Part shown: positions 1 through 11,510 of the stretch, one piece after another
Layout of the letters: each line of letters opens with the position of its first letter
Numbering within the stretch: the first letter of the stretch is position 1
Notes under the pieces: model-generated
What the model was told of the DNA's origin: nothing
The model's database searches: none
The model's input: the letters and a program-made list of their open reading frames with translations, nothing else
From: Meconema thalassinum
Taxonomy: Eukaryota; Arthropoda; Insecta; Orthoptera; Tettigoniidae
Length of the DNA: 64,000 nt
Direction of reading: 5' to 3'
Assembly (NCBI GenBank): GCA_946902985.2
Contig: OX336389.2
Location: 1,012,801,441-1,012,865,440 of the forward strand
Program-made: the position numbers and the translations under genes

Positions 1-333
1 CACATAGAAACTTCACTACAACAAGCTTCCCAGCTAGCCATCCTCCTCATCCCAACGACCCCGTTCCGCCCCCATATCCTCCCCAAGGCACGTTTTCTCT
101 TCACTTTATCTCACCCCTACCACACTTCATATCTACGGACCCATGACCGCTATTTCCTACAGCGCCACAGACAGTCACTCCGGCGTGTCAAATCCTACAA
201 TGAGACTCACAAGCACCTTTCTTGGCACACCATCTACTCCCGACTCAACCGAGTGTTTTCTTCTGCCTCTACCTACTGGCGACACCTATACTGGTTAACC
301 GGCAAGGACTCCACACCACACTGCCCCATTCTA
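1..333 (+). mobile_element. Non-LTR retrotransposon (jockey-like) fragment, left piece
   Basis: Frame 1 is open from the window edge to the junction at 333. It reads like the linker between the endonuclease and reverse-transcriptase domains of jockey-clade LINEs: a Pro-rich stretch, an Arg/His-rich 'RHRQSLRR' block, a W-H-T-I-Y-S-R-L helix and a W-L-T-G-K-D motif. The frame stops making sense where the 33.7-kb unit begins, and the same frame resumes at 34078, beyond that unit. The LINE was therefore present first and was split by the insertion. Only part of the LINE is in the window. The clade is inferred from motif style. Confidence 0.6.
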
Positions 334-335
334 TA
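334..335. repeat. TA target-site duplication, left (partner 34076-34077)
   Basis: A TA dinucleotide lies directly before CAGGGTGATTC, and another lies directly after the mirrored end at 34075. With one TA and the unit removed, the LINE codons run continuously from ...Pro-Ile-Leu into Tyr-Asn-Gly without a frame change. TA duplication is the signature of Tc1/mariner-class insertion. Confidence 0.65.
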
Positions 336-470
336 CAGGGTGATTCATAAATCCTATTACGAACTTCTGGGGGGTTGTAGAGGGGACTAAGTAGATCACA
401 GTTTGAATAGGAACCCTTGTTCGGACATTTATCGTTTCGATACCAAATCGGTTTGAAGATCACTTTCATT
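336..470 (+). repeat. Left terminal inverted repeat of the giant unit
   Basis: This end matches the reverse complement of about 33940-34075. Shared blocks include GTTGTAGAGGGGACTAAGTA and ATCGTTTCGATACCAAA. Beyond about 470 the left side runs into the transposase stretch, which the right side lacks. Confidence 0.7.
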
Positions 471-660
471 TTGCATCGCCCGCTTCACGGAAGGCAAATA
501 TCATTGGCGGAAGGCAACCTCTGCCGTCCCCCTATGTCATAAAGTAGGCTACGTATGTCTTCTGTTTACGGACGGTAGTGACAGTGAGTCCACTTTGACA
601 GCAGTTGTGATCCAGTCATTCAGCGGTACAGGATGGCGGCATTTCGATGAGAGCACGGAG

Positions 661-1670
661 ATGTTACTAATGTACGGCGAAGCTGGACGTAATGGTCGAC
701 TTGCACAACGCATGTATCATGAACGTTTTCCGTATCGCCCAACCCCATCACAGACATTTTTGTGAAACTACAATAAAGGCTGCGAAAAACCTGTACATTC
801 CTACCGAGGAGGGCGGATTATGATGCTCCACAGACGCGTCGAACTTTCGACTTTGAAGAGGACGTCCTTCATCACGTAGAAGAGGACCCGTTGACGAGTA
901 CGCGAAACATTGCCGATGCTGTGAATGGGTCCCAATCGAGCGTCTGGTGTGTTTTGCGCGAACAGCAACTGCACCATTTCAACCCACAGTAAGTTCAAGC
1001 AATGGGCCCGGCAGATTTCGCGCCACGTGCCAATTTCTGTGCTTGATTTCTACACCAATATATGAACACATCCCACTTTCCGCGTCACGTTCTTTTCACC
1101 GATGAAGCTCAATTCACCAGGGAAGCTGTTGTTTTACTGTCGAAACTGTCACACTTGGGCTGAAGAAAATCTGCCTGCCCACTGCCACGCGGATTTCAGC
1201 TACGGTTCGGCATCAATGTATGGGCTGGTATCCTTGATGGCCATCTGATTGGGTCGAACCTTCTTCCATACCACCTAACGGGTCCTCTTCCTGCAAGAGG
1301 TACTGGTTGCGTTCTGTGAAGATTTGCCATTGGCACTACGTCAGCAAATGTGGTACCAACATAAAGGCACACCAGCGCTCTTTGCACGTGCAGCCCGCGA
1401 ACATCTCGACCAAACATTCGGGGAAATTGGATAGGTCGAGGTGGTCCAATTTCGTGGCCACCACGATTGCCAGATTTAACTCCCCTCGACATTTTCCTGT
1501 GGGGTCACATGAAGAACCTTTTTTTGAGACTCCTGTCGAGTCGGAAGAAGATCTTGATGCACGCGTTCTTGCGGCAGCGCACATTATTGAACACACACCA
1601 GGTCTCGTGGGAAGTGTGTATGGCAACTTGCTGCACAGGTACACGGTATTTGGATATAAAGGTCGATTCT
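661..1670 (+). pseudogene. Decayed Tc1/mariner-class transposase with DUF4817-type HTH
   Basis: Reading across frames gives, in order: an N-terminal helix-turn-helix of the DUF4817 type (661-759, 'MYGEAGRNGRLAQRMYHERF'); a second helix region (~855-990, 'TSTRNIADAVNGSQSSVW'); the first catalytic block 'LFTDEAQF' (~1090); and a C-terminal 'LPDLTPLDIFLWGHMK' (~1467-1520). The second catalytic aspartate block, normally H-D-G-A-P-A-H, reads 'HKGTPAL', so that acidic residue is lost. Several stops and frame changes make it non-functional. It lies just inside the left end of the giant unit and points inward. The right arm has no counterpart. TA target use fits this superfamily, so it may be the remnant of the enzyme that moved the unit, but that is inference. 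Confidence 0.75.
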
Positions 1671-1830
1671 GGCACAGGGGCTAATGCGAAAGATGGCGGC
1701 TGCGCGCAACCAACCCTGTGTTAGTCTTATGGAGGGGACAGTCATAACTGGCACAGGGGCTAATGCGCAAGATGGCCGACACGCCCTGAGACCGTGGATG
1801 ACGTCACAGGGAGATTTCGGCCGTGTAGTT
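1671..1830. repeat. Doublet of a ~78-bp G-rich repeat, mirrored in the right arm
   Basis: The block CTGGCACAGGGGCTAATGCG occurs at about 1669 and again about 78 bp later. The same doublet is present in reverse at about 33690-33845. It is followed in both arms by an (ATT)n run, about 22 bp at 1846-1869 and about 40 bp at 33622-33660. Confidence 0.6.
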
Positions 1831-1924
1831 GCTAAATCGAATATTTATTATTATTATTATTATTATTAGGTAATTATCGATTGATCATGTACAATCAAGA
1901 CCAGCCTTATATTGTCCACCTCTT

Positions 1925-2245
1925 GGTGTAGTGGCTAGCATTCTTAGCTGTTACTGCGAAGGCCTGAGTTCGAGTCCTGGCTCAGTCAAGAAATTTCATT
2001 TTTGGCTGAGGGTTGGAACGGGGTACACTCAGCCTGGCGAGGCAAAAACTAAGAGGAGCTGGGTTTCGATTCCTACCTCAGCCATTCTGGAAGTAGTTTT
2101 TTGGGGTTCTCCACTTCTACTCCAGGCAAATGCTGGGATATATCTTAACTAAAGGCCTAGGCTGCCTTCTTCCAATCCTCATCTAAATTACAAGTACACA
2201 CACTAATACAGCCATTACAATAGCACAGGTTATCAACGTGTTTTA
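1925..2245 (+). mobile_element. tRNA-derived SINE
   Basis: The head resembles a tRNA with pol III boxes: an A-box-like GTAGTGGCTAGCATT and a B box GAGTTCGAGTCC near 1967. The body has 'GGTTGGAACGGGGTACACTC' and the recurrent tail CAGGCAAATGCTGGGATA, ending in CACACACTAATACAGCC. Copies of this family recur throughout the window. The mirrored copy is at about 33240-33590. Confidence 0.7.
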
Positions 2246-2257
2246 CCATATTCTAAC

Positions 2258-2490
2258 AAAATGAGGTAGGTTGGTAGAACAAATACTAAGACATTTAGGA
2301 AAAGCAAGCTCAGTTATGGAAGGAAGGGTCGAGGTCAAGAACTGTAGGGGTAGACCAAGGTTAGAATATGTTAAACAGATTGCATCGGATGCAGGGTGTG
2401 ATAGCTATGTAGAGACGAAGCGATTAGCTCAGGACAGGGAGGCATGGAGAGCTGTGTTAAACCATTCAAAGACTGAAGTCCTAAACACAC
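2258..2490 (+). mobile_element. 3' end of a non-LTR retrotransposon
   Basis: The frame from 2271 encodes the tail of a LINE reverse transcriptase. The 'EGRVE.KN.RGRPRLEY' block and 'SYVE.KRLAQDREAWR' match the better-preserved LINE end at 60885-61420. The mirrored copy lies at 32929-33219 on the minus strand. It is 5'-truncated and not functional. Confidence 0.7.
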
Positions 2491-2804
2491 ATTACACGCA
2501 CGGCGATGTATATATAAAAATGATTACAATGTACAGTAGGCCTTGCCCAACCTGTCTTGATAAGAATACACCGTAGCTTGCAATAAGTGTTACGTTACAC
2601 TTCTGCCAAAGCAGCAGCTGGCTCTACTGTGAGTGTGCGTATGTATGTGATAAATCTAACGATTTGATTACTCGGACAAAACACACACTAAAGTACGGTA
2701 TACTGGGCTACATGGTCACCATATTGCAAGGTTCATAAAGAATCAAAAACAACAACAATGTCAACGACGACGACAACAACAACTAATATTCATGAAACAT
2801 CTCT

Positions 2805-3205
2805 TGGAGTAATGGTTAGTATTCTTGTCGGTCACCTATCAAGTCAGGGTTTGATTCATGGCTCTGCTAACAATTTTAATTCAGGTTGGAGGGCTGCAAT
2901 GGGGTACACTCAACCTTGTGAGACAAAACTGAGAAGATGTGGTTAGACTTTTACCTCAGCCATTCTGGAAGTAGTTTTCTGTGGTTTTACACTTCTACTC
3001 CAGGCAAATGCTGGGATATATCTTAACTGAAGGCATCGGCCGTCTCTTTTCAATCCTCATCAGAATTATAAATACACACACTAATACAGCCAGCACAATC
3101 ATACAGGTTATCAGACAAATTCCACACTCATCCAAGTACACGGGGCTATATGACCACGACGTCAAAGTCCCCTCAAATGAAACAACAGCAACTAATGAAA
3201 TATTC
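2805..3205 (+). mobile_element. tRNA-derived SINE, second copy
   Basis: The head around 2808-2870 has a B-box-like GGGTTTGATTCATGG. The GGGGTACACTCAACC body and CAGGCAAATGCTGGGATA tail follow, then the distal CACGGGGCTATATGACCACG module. The mirrored copy is at about 32236-32640. Confidence 0.6.
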
Positions 3206-6200
3206 ATGTCCACCTCGTGGTGTAGCGGCTAGTAATTTTGGATGCCACCGCTATTCTTGGATTTAATTCCTGGCTTTCCCAAGAAATTTAATTCAGGTCT
3301 GAGAGCTGGAACGGGATAGGTGGTTTCCACTTATACTTCAGGTGAATGCTGGGATGGTTCCTAAATTAAGGCCACGGCAGCCTCCTTTCCAATCCTCATC
3401 TGAATTAAAATTGCACACACTCTTACTGCCATACAATAGCACAGGTTATTAAGTTTTTTAGCATATTCTAACAAAACACGAGAGATAAGTTGGTAGAACA
3501 CATACTAAGAAACCCAGGAATAACAAGCTTAGTTATGGAAGGAAGGGTCGATGACAAGAACTGTAGGGGTAGACCAAGGTTAGAATATGTTAAACAGATT
3601 GCTCGAATGTAGGTTGTGGTAGTTATGTAGAGATGAAACGTTTAGCTCAGGGAGGTATGGAGGACTGCATCAAAACCCTCAAAGACTGAAGACTCAAACA
3701 ACACTATATAAAATTGTTAACACTCACCTGTATTGGGATTCGCTTACCCATGGAAGACAACACTAGGTCTTTAGCAAAACCAACATTATTAGGAAATCCG
3801 ACGCCTAGGATGACAAATTTTAACAGCATTGTGTGCTTTTTAACTCACTATGATATAATGGTAGATGCTAGTCAACAGGCGCTGACTAATTACTATATAC
3901 ATGAACACGGTTCCTTTAAATTAGTGAATATTTAATTACAATTCCTAAAATTGTTTTAAAATGTCACGGGACTGATGACCAAGGTGTCGCAAAGTTTTTT
4001 ACACACCTAATTTTACTAGGCTGTCAGCGTATTTTTTTTTCAAGCTACATGTGACTAGCGGCGGAAAACTTAAAAAACACAACACAAGGGGCTGATGACA
4101 GAAATGTCCCTACATACATGTAAACACATGAGCCTAATGACCACATTATTCCAATTTTTTATACACTTAAACATGCTATACTAATGACTAAATATTCCTT
4201 AAGCAAATCCACAAACAAAGACTGCAACTACATCGCCCAACAGACACTATTGATACATTGACGGAAATATAATCTGTTTCCGGTCGTGACGTGCTTTGAA
4301 GTAGCAAACCTGCCTAAAAGGCTTTATTATACAGACATGGAATAACATTATTATGTAACCAAGATCGACCATTTTAATGGTCCAGAGGTGAGTACCTTTG
4401 TACTTGAAGTCTTAACTTGATTCCAGACTTAGGGCTAGAACAGGCAACACTAAAGAGAGAGAAGAAAAGGCGTAATAGCTCAGTGGACAAGATGTTTCCC
4501 TCTCCTTACAAAGACCCCGGGGAACACTCAGCCTTGTGAAACAAAAACAGAGAAAATGTAGGTTTGATTCCTACCTCAACCATCCTGGAAGTAGTTTTCA
4601 GTGGTTTTCCACTTGTACTCTAGGCAAATGCTGGGATATATCTTAACTGAAGGCCTCGACCACCTCCTTCCAATCCTCATCAAAATTATAAATACACACA
4701 CCAATACATCCATAACAATCATACAGGTTATCAGACAATTTCCACACTCACCAAGTACACGGGGCTATATGACCACGATGTCTCAGTCCCGTCAAATGAA
4801 ACAACAGCAACTAATGAAAGATTAATGTCCACCTCGTTGTAGGCCTATAGCGGTTAATAATCTTGGCTGTCATAATTGAAGTACAGATTCGATTCCAGGC
4901 TCTGCTAAGAAATTAAATTTTTGGTCTCAGGACTGAAACGGGGTACACTCAGACTTGTGAGACAAAAATTGAGAGGAGCAGGGTTTTGATTCCTACCTCA
5001 GCTATCCTGGAAGAATCTTTCTGTGGTTTTACACTTCTACTCCAGGAAAATGCTGGGATATATCTTAAGGCCTCGGCCGCCTGTTTTCAATCCTCATCAG
5101 AATTATAAATACACACACTAATACAGCCAGCACAATCATACAGGTTATCCGACAAATACCACACTCATCCAAGTACACGGGGTTATATGACCACGATGTC
5201 AAAGTCCCCTCAAATGAAACAACAGCAACTAATCAAATAGTCATGTCCACCTCGTAGTGTAGGGGCTAGTAATTTTGGATGCCACCGCTGTTCTTGGATT
5301 TAATTCCTGGCTTTCCCAAGAAATTTAATTCAGGTCTGAGAGCTGGAACGGGATAGGTGGTTTCCACTTATACTTCAGGTGAATGCTGGGAAGGTTCCTA
5401 AATTAAGGCCACGGCAGCCTCCTTTCCAATCCTCATCTGAATTACAATTGCACACACTCTTACTGCCATACAATAGCACAGGTTATTAAGTTTTTTAGCA
5501 TATTCTAACAAAACACAAGAAATAAGTTGGTAGAACACATACTAAGAAACCCAGGAATAGCAAGCTTAGTTATGGAAGGAAGGATCGATGACAAGAACTG
5601 TAGGGGTAGACCAAGGTTAGAATATGTTAAACAGATTGCTCGAATGCAGGTTGTGGTAGTTATGTAGAGATGAAACGATTAGCTCAGGGAGGTATGGAGG
5701 ACTGCATCAAAACCCTCAAAGACTGAAGACTCAAACAACACTATATAAAATTGTTAACACTCACCTGTATTGGGATTCGCTTACCCATGGAAGACAACAC
5801 TAGGTCTTTAGCAAAACCAACATTATTAGGTCATCCGACGCCTAGGATGCCAAATATTAACAGCATTCTGTGCTTTTTAACTCACCATGATATAATGGTA
5901 GATGCTAGTCAACAGGCGCTGACTAATTACTATATACATGAACACGGTTCCTTTCAATTGGTGAATATTTAATTACAATTCCTAAAATTGTTTTAAAATG
6001 TCACGGGACTGATGACCAAGGTTTCGCATAGTTTTTTAAACACCTAAGTTTACTAGGCTGCCAGCCTATATTTTTTTTTCAAGCTACATGTTACTAGCGG
6101 CGGAAAACTTAAAAAACACAACGCAAGGGGCTGATGACAGAAATGTTCCTACATACATGTAATTACATGAGCCAGATGACCACATCATTCCAATTTTTAT

Positions 6201-7080
6201 ACACTTGAATGTGCTGTACTAATGACTAAATATTCCTTTAGCAAGTCCAGAGACAAAGACTGCTACTACATCGCCCAACAGACACTATTGATACATTGAC
6301 GGAAATATAATCTGTTTCCGGTCGTGACGTGCTTTGAAGTAGTAAACCTGCTTAAATGGCTCTATTATACAGACATGGAATAACATTATTATGTAACCAA
6401 GATCGACCATTTTAATGGTCCAGAGGTGAGTACCTTTGTACTTGAGGTCTTAACTTGATTCCAGACTTAGGGCTAGAACAGGCAACACTAAAGAGAGAGA
6501 AGAAAAGGCGTAATAGCTCAGTGGACAAGATGTTTCCCTCTCCTTACAAAGACCCCGGGGAACACTCAGTCTTGTGAGGCAAAAACAGAGAAAATGTGGG
6601 TTTGATTCCTACCTCAACCATCCTGGAAGTAGTTTTCAGTGGTTTTCCACTTGTACTCTAGGCAAATGCTGGGATATATCTTAACTGAAGGCTTCGACCA
6701 CCTCCTTCCAATCCTCATCAAAATTATAAATACACACACCAATACAGCCATCACAATCATACAGGTTATCAGACAAATTCCACATTCACCAAGTACACGG
6801 GGCTATATGACCACGATGTCTCAGTCCCCTCAAATGAAACAACAGCAACTAATGAAATATTAATGTCCACCTCGCTGTAGGCCTATAGCGGTTAATAATC
6901 TTGGCTGTCATAATTGAAGTACAGATTCGATTCCAGGCTCTGCTAAGAAATTAAATTTTTGGTCTCAGGACTGAAACGGGGTACACTCAGCCTTGTGAGA
7001 CAAAAATTGATAGGAGCTGGGTTTTGATTCCTACCTCAGCTTTCCTGGAAGTAGTTTTCTGTGGTTTTCCACTTCTACTC
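3000..7080. repeat. Tandem duplication of a ~2.04-kb segment (left arm only)
   Basis: Two adjacent units, about 3000-5040 and 5041-7080, repeat the same order of SINE head, LINE tail, a unique ~700-bp segment and two SINE bodies, offset by about 2037-2042 bp. The same short open frame recurs at 3714 and 5751, and another at 4601 and 6639. The right arm has one unit only (about 30290-32450, reversed). The joints fall in the shared SINE tail, which suggests unequal exchange between SINE copies. I see no gene inside; the short frames are not convincing coding regions. Confidence 0.75.
3209..3460 (+). mobile_element. SINE copy (repeated at ~5245-5490)
   Basis: A CACCTCGTGGTGTAGCGGCT head is followed by a B-box-like GGATTTAATTCCTGG and the CACACACTCTTACTGCC tail. 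It is directly followed by a LINE 3' fragment (about 3490-3705) and is present in both tandem units. Confidence 0.55.
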
Positions 7081-7214
7081 CCGGCAAATGCTGGGATATA
7101 TCTTAACTAAAGGCCTTGGCCGCCTCCTTCCAATCCTCATCTAAATTACAAGTACACACACTAATACAGCCATTACAATAGCACAGGTTATCAACGTGTT
7201 ATACCATTCTAACA

Positions 7215-7972
7215 AAACTAAACATAGGTTGGTAGGACGTATATAGTCACACACTCACACACATACTATGACACCCAGGAATAGCAAGCTTAGTTATGGA
7301 AGGAAGGGTTGAGGTCAAGAACTGTAGGGGTAGACAAAGGTTAGAATACGTTAAACAAATTACCTTGAATGTAAGGACATACAGGTAGTGGGATTAACTT
7401 TGACAACAAGAAAGATATTTTCACATGTTGCTACAAGTAGTTGAGTGGTGTTATAAGGGAATGAAATATGCTTTATTAAATAACAAGCGGTTATTTAACA
7501 CGCATGGACTTATATGTAGAGGGATTTACTTTATCAACAAGAAAGATCTTGTCGCATGTTGTTAAAAGTAGCTGAATGGTGACACATGGACTTATCTGTA
7601 GTGGGATTTACTTTATCAACAAGAAAGATCTTGTCGCATGTTGTTACTAGTAGCTGAGTGGTGTAAAAATGGAATATGTACTATTAAATCATAAGGGGTT
7701 ATTTAACACGCATGAACATACAGGTAGTGGGATTTACTTTAACAACAAGAAGTATCTTGTCGCATATTGTTATAGGTAGCAGACTACTGTAAGAGAATGG
7801 TATACGCACTGTTAAATCACAGGGGTTATTTACCACACATGGAAATACAGGTAGTGGGATTTATGTAGGGTGTGGTAGCTATATAGAGATGAAACGATTA
7901 GCTCGGGACAGGGAGGCATGGAGATCTACATTAAACCAGTCAAAAGACTGAATACTCAAACAACAACATGTA
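7215..7972 (+). mobile_element. LINE 3' end split by a minisatellite
   Basis: LINE-tail sequence (GGAAGGAAGGGTTGAGGTCA, then GGTTAGAATACG) occupies about 7270-7365. It resumes at about 7866-7972 with TAGAGATGAAACGATTAGCT and the terminal GACTGAATACTCAAACAAC. The ~130-bp repeats lie between. The BEL-1 element is inserted just after its end. Confidence 0.6.
7372..7866. repeat. Minisatellite, ~130-bp unit, left arm
   Basis: Four units each carry a 'GATTTACTTT-(A/T)-(A/T)-CAACAAGAA' core, at about 7391, 7525, 7603 and 7730. The spacings are roughly 134, 78 and 127 bp, so one unit is shortened. The mirrored array is at 29405-29943. Confidence 0.75.
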
Positions 7973-7977
7973 GAGCT

Positions 7978-10316
7978 TGGTGCATTCTTGGAATGCACGG
8001 TACCTGAGATTACAAATTTGAATACTTTTGCACGTTCTTTCCTTCCTTTTTGTCAAACACCAACAGTGACCTTCTGTTCTTTCTTAGGGGTTCAAATTTC
8101 TTATATTTTGTGTGAGTCTGTTCCAGATATATATTCTGTGACCCACCTAGCGTCATATAACGAATCTCTGAAGCTCTTCAACTCTTCCTCGCGCAAGAGG
8201 AATTCCACATCCATTTGGCTACCAGATACTGTTGTCAACTCTTTGAAGACCAGCTCACCAAGAAATCAATTATGTTTTGCTAAGTTGGTTATGCTGATAT
8301 GTATACCTCTTGTTTCCTACCCCCACTCTCTCCCCCTTCCGTGGTCTCTCTGTGCTCCGCTGAGCTTCACTCACTTCTTCGTCTGCAGTTGACTCGATCA
8401 GTCAAAGCTCTTCTTGAGCTTAGCCTCCTCAAACTAAGAGGCTCACTCTATTCTACGCCATGTTGGCTAGATAGTCTTCAAGGAACTCCGACTTCAACAT
8501 GAAATCGAGATAAGTACCATTTTTAAAAAGTTTTAACCTCATCTTCATGGTTTTAACTTTCAAGTGCTTTTAATTATAGGCAGTGTGAAATCATTTACTT
8601 TGGGGCAATAATCATTCTTCGTGGGTTTTGCCATGTTGAGCTTTTACTTGGATAAGCCAACCTTACTATAAAAGAGCTTTTCTTAAGCGATTCAAACGAG
8701 AAATCCTCTCGCTACGTGGGATATTATCTAATACCCGCTGCCTATAATTTTAAAACTATTTCCTCCGTTGGATTTTTTCAAACCCCATTTTCTGCTAAGG
8801 TCGTTCTGGAACCTTCTAGAACTTGTTCTCTATCTGCGAGTCCTGCCATCATGTATTTCTCACGTACTTGGGAGAATTCTGTTTAAAACTAAATTACCAC
8901 AATAGTGAATTTTCGTCCGCCGCTGGAACATTCTATGGCGCATTTAATTGCAAATCACAACTGTTTCAAGAAATAGACGCTCATCTATATAGTGCAATCA
9001 GTTATCTCCATAATTGCAATAACTTTCTTTTTCATGAACTTTAGTGTTTCTATAGTGAACTTTGCATCCATCTTTACAGACTAGAGTGTTAATCAGTGCT
9101 TGTTCCACTTTTCTACCGCGTCGCGATCGTCCGGTTATATTAAATACGGCCATGAACATTGTTCCTATATCCCAATGATCTTTCCTTAACCTTCTACTAA
9201 CAACCATTATTTATGAAATTGTAACTTTCTATAAGGTGTTACTCACGAAGTGCCCTTCCAACTTTGCTAGTTTAACATTAATTAAATTCTGCATAATTGC
9301 TTGTGTGATACAAGCTTTAAATCACGTTGTTCCTTTCCTATACATAGGGAAAACAATTCTCTACACTCTTGAGAGAGTCATGTTCAGGTTTCACGAAATG
9401 GAAACTGTCCCATTTTTCTCGTGATTCCCAATTAAACATAGGAAGTCTAGAAACTTCCTTTTCACTTTCTCCAGGTTTCACAGTAAGTGACCTGCCCTCT
9501 TTGTATAATTCTCATATATTAACTCTGTATAAATATAAGAAGTTGTAGGAACTTCCTTTTTATTCTTTATGTTTTCCATTTTGTTATCTTCGAAGTTGTT
9601 ATTCTCGTTAGAATGTTCTTTCGAAGGTTTCGTATAGTACACTGCTTGTACTCCTGTAAATGTTAAAACTTTAATTATTCCATTTTGCCTATTTATGAAA
9701 TCTTACCAAGATTTTAATACACGGTTAAAAAACCTTAAAAATTGTCAATTGCCTGGAGCAACTGTTTGATGTTAAGAGGTCTGCGACCCTATTTGTTAAA
9801 AGGTTCAAATGAACCATGTTCATTAAATTTATATTGCATAATTGTTAATTCCCTCAAACTTTCTGCATTGTTAAATAAATTAAATATTTGTTTTTGGATT
9901 CATCATTTCTTTGATAATACGGTTAGGCAGGATCCTGGCTTTCCTAGCTCTTCCTAGGTTTATGCCCTCGTTCACATACAATAAAGCTTTTACTATTTGT
10001 CTGGCCAGATCATCACCCTTCCCTATAGTACTTTCATTCGTGCTTGGGAGGAAATACATTACAGGTTCTCTCTGGCAAACTGCCCAAGCCTTATCTGCGG
10101 CTCCCGTTAGCCTCGACCAAGCTCGTAGCCATTTTAGGTATCCGAGCATATATTTGCGGTGGCAACCGCTTATAAATGAATTAAAAGTCAAATTAATAAC
10201 TTTTGAGGGACTCTCCTCCTATTCTTCTATCCTTCTTTTCCAATCCCAAATCTACTTCCTTCTCTTAATCATCTTCCCTTGGTGGGTGGGTTATTCCCTA
10301 GCCTATAATCAACCCA
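7978..10316 (+). repeat. BEL-1 5' LTR
   Basis: It starts TGGTGCATTC and ends AACCCA. At 2339 bp it is far longer than most BEL/Pao LTRs, which are usually a few hundred base pairs. It contains short T-rich open frames that are identical in the 3' LTR; none is recognisable as a protein. Confidence 0.9.
8667..8674 (+). promoter_or_regulatory. Candidate TATA box in the BEL-1 LTR
   Basis: TATAAAAG follows CCTTAC. The identical site in the 3' LTR is at 15028-15035. A candidate polyadenylation signal AATAAA lies downstream at 9980-9985 (16341-16346 in the 3' LTR), an order consistent with U3-R-U5. Motif evidence only. Confidence 0.4.
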
Positions 10317-10318
10317 AA

Positions 10319-10340
10319 ATTTGGTACCAGAAACCCGGGA
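10319..10340 (+). other. BEL-1 primer-binding site
   Basis: The sequence TTGGTACCAGAAACCCGGG lies a few bases after the 5' LTR, where a tRNA 3' end primes minus-strand synthesis. The matching tRNA was not determined. Confidence 0.6.
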
Positions 10341-10581
10341 GAGTCCATTTTTTATGTCCATTGTTTGTCAAGTGTCATTTGACAATACTTTGCAAATTTT
10401 TAATATCTCCTTTGGATCTTTCAGCTATATCTACGTCATGCGAAGCCTGTGAACGGGAAAGAGGCCGCTCCTGTCTCCTATGGTGTGTCCTGTTCTTTCG
10501 ACCCATTCTCTGCTGCAAACTTGACAGCATCTCCAAGGTTCTACAGTTTCGTGAGTTGTATTTCAATTTATTATTTTTGTC

Positions 10582-11510
10582 ATGGCTCCTGCCGAAAAAG
10601 ATGAAACTCTCATTGCCAGACGTTCTTCTTATAAAGGGCAACTCACTAGATTCCGAAATTTTATTAACAAGTTAAATCCCGCCGAGTGTGATTTAGATAT
10701 CTTAACACATCGTCTTAAGTTGTACGAACGGTCTTATGATTATTATGACCAAATTCAAACCGAGATCGAATCCGCTTGTCCAGAACTGCAATCGGATCGG
10801 GACGAGGTTGAACCCTTGTACTTTGAAGGAATTGCAAAGGCCCACCAACTGATCCGCAATATCTCAGAACCGGACACTAGGGTCATCAATCCGGCCCAGC
10901 TAGCACCCGCTTCAGTTCACAAGAACAAACCGAAACCGTTACTTCCCAAGATAAGCCTACCGCACTTCTCAGGCAAGGAAGGTGAATGGTATTCTTTTTA
11001 CGAACTTTACTGCTCTTTAATTCATGAAAATATCGAGATCCCAGACATACATAAATTTTACTACCTCCGTACGTCTTTGGAATCACTTGGTAGAGTCACT
11101 GCCTTTAAGCGCAGACAACTACCACATCGCCTTTAATCTCCTTAAAGAGAGATATGGCAATTTACGGTTGAGTGTCGCTCGTCATATCCGCTGTCTCTTC
11201 AACTTACCTGCCGTCAAACCTAATGACGTCACATCTTTAAGAGACCTCTTAGATTCTATGCAGTTAAATGTCAGAGCGTTATACCAGCTAAAACAGCCTG
11301 TCCAAACATGGGACACCATACTTATTCACCTAGCTACATCAAGATTCGATTTTTCGACACTGAAGGCCTGGGAGATTGAACTCGCTCGCAAGGAAGAATT
11401 TTCCTTCGAACACCTCATCTCGTTTCTCAACAGTCGATGTCAATTCCTTACAGCACTCGCATTTCAGTGCGAAAAAGTCGAAACGAATCCTCAGTGTCAA
11501 ATTTTTGAAA
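10582..11510 (+). pseudogene. BEL-1 gag, N-terminal and central parts, frameshifted
   Basis: The ATG at 10582 opens 184 codons. An N-terminal helical region is followed by 'PKISLPHFSGKEGEWYSFYE', a hallmark of BEL/Pao Gag (DUF1759-type). The frame then fails at about 11085-11100. The continuing Gag homology ('LVESLPLSADNYHIAFNLLK') lies in the next frame to about 11510. There it changes frame again at a run of eight or nine A residues. Gag forms the particle that packages element RNA. Two frame changes make a normal Gag unlikely unless the second is a programmed slip. The coordinates cover the homologous region, not one frame. Confidence 0.75.

Noticed and set aside
4475..4520. tRNA gene starting GCGTAATAGCTCAGTGGACA
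   Set aside because: It resembles a tRNA 5' half but lacks a T-arm and acceptor partner. It is a SINE-type head fragment, repeated with the 2-kb unit and in the right arm.
7372..7866. CRISPR-like array
   Set aside because: The repeats are ~130-bp tandem units without unique spacers, in a eukaryotic transposon context.
8823..10191. Several short frames within the BEL-1 LTRs (repeated at 15184-16552)
   Set aside because: They are duplicated only because the LTRs are duplicated. They lie in regulatory sequence, overlap on both strands and match no family.
9911..10675. 254-codon frame across the BEL-1 LTR/leader junction
   Set aside because: It runs through the LTR end and primer-binding site and overlaps gag in another frame, so it cannot be a normal product.
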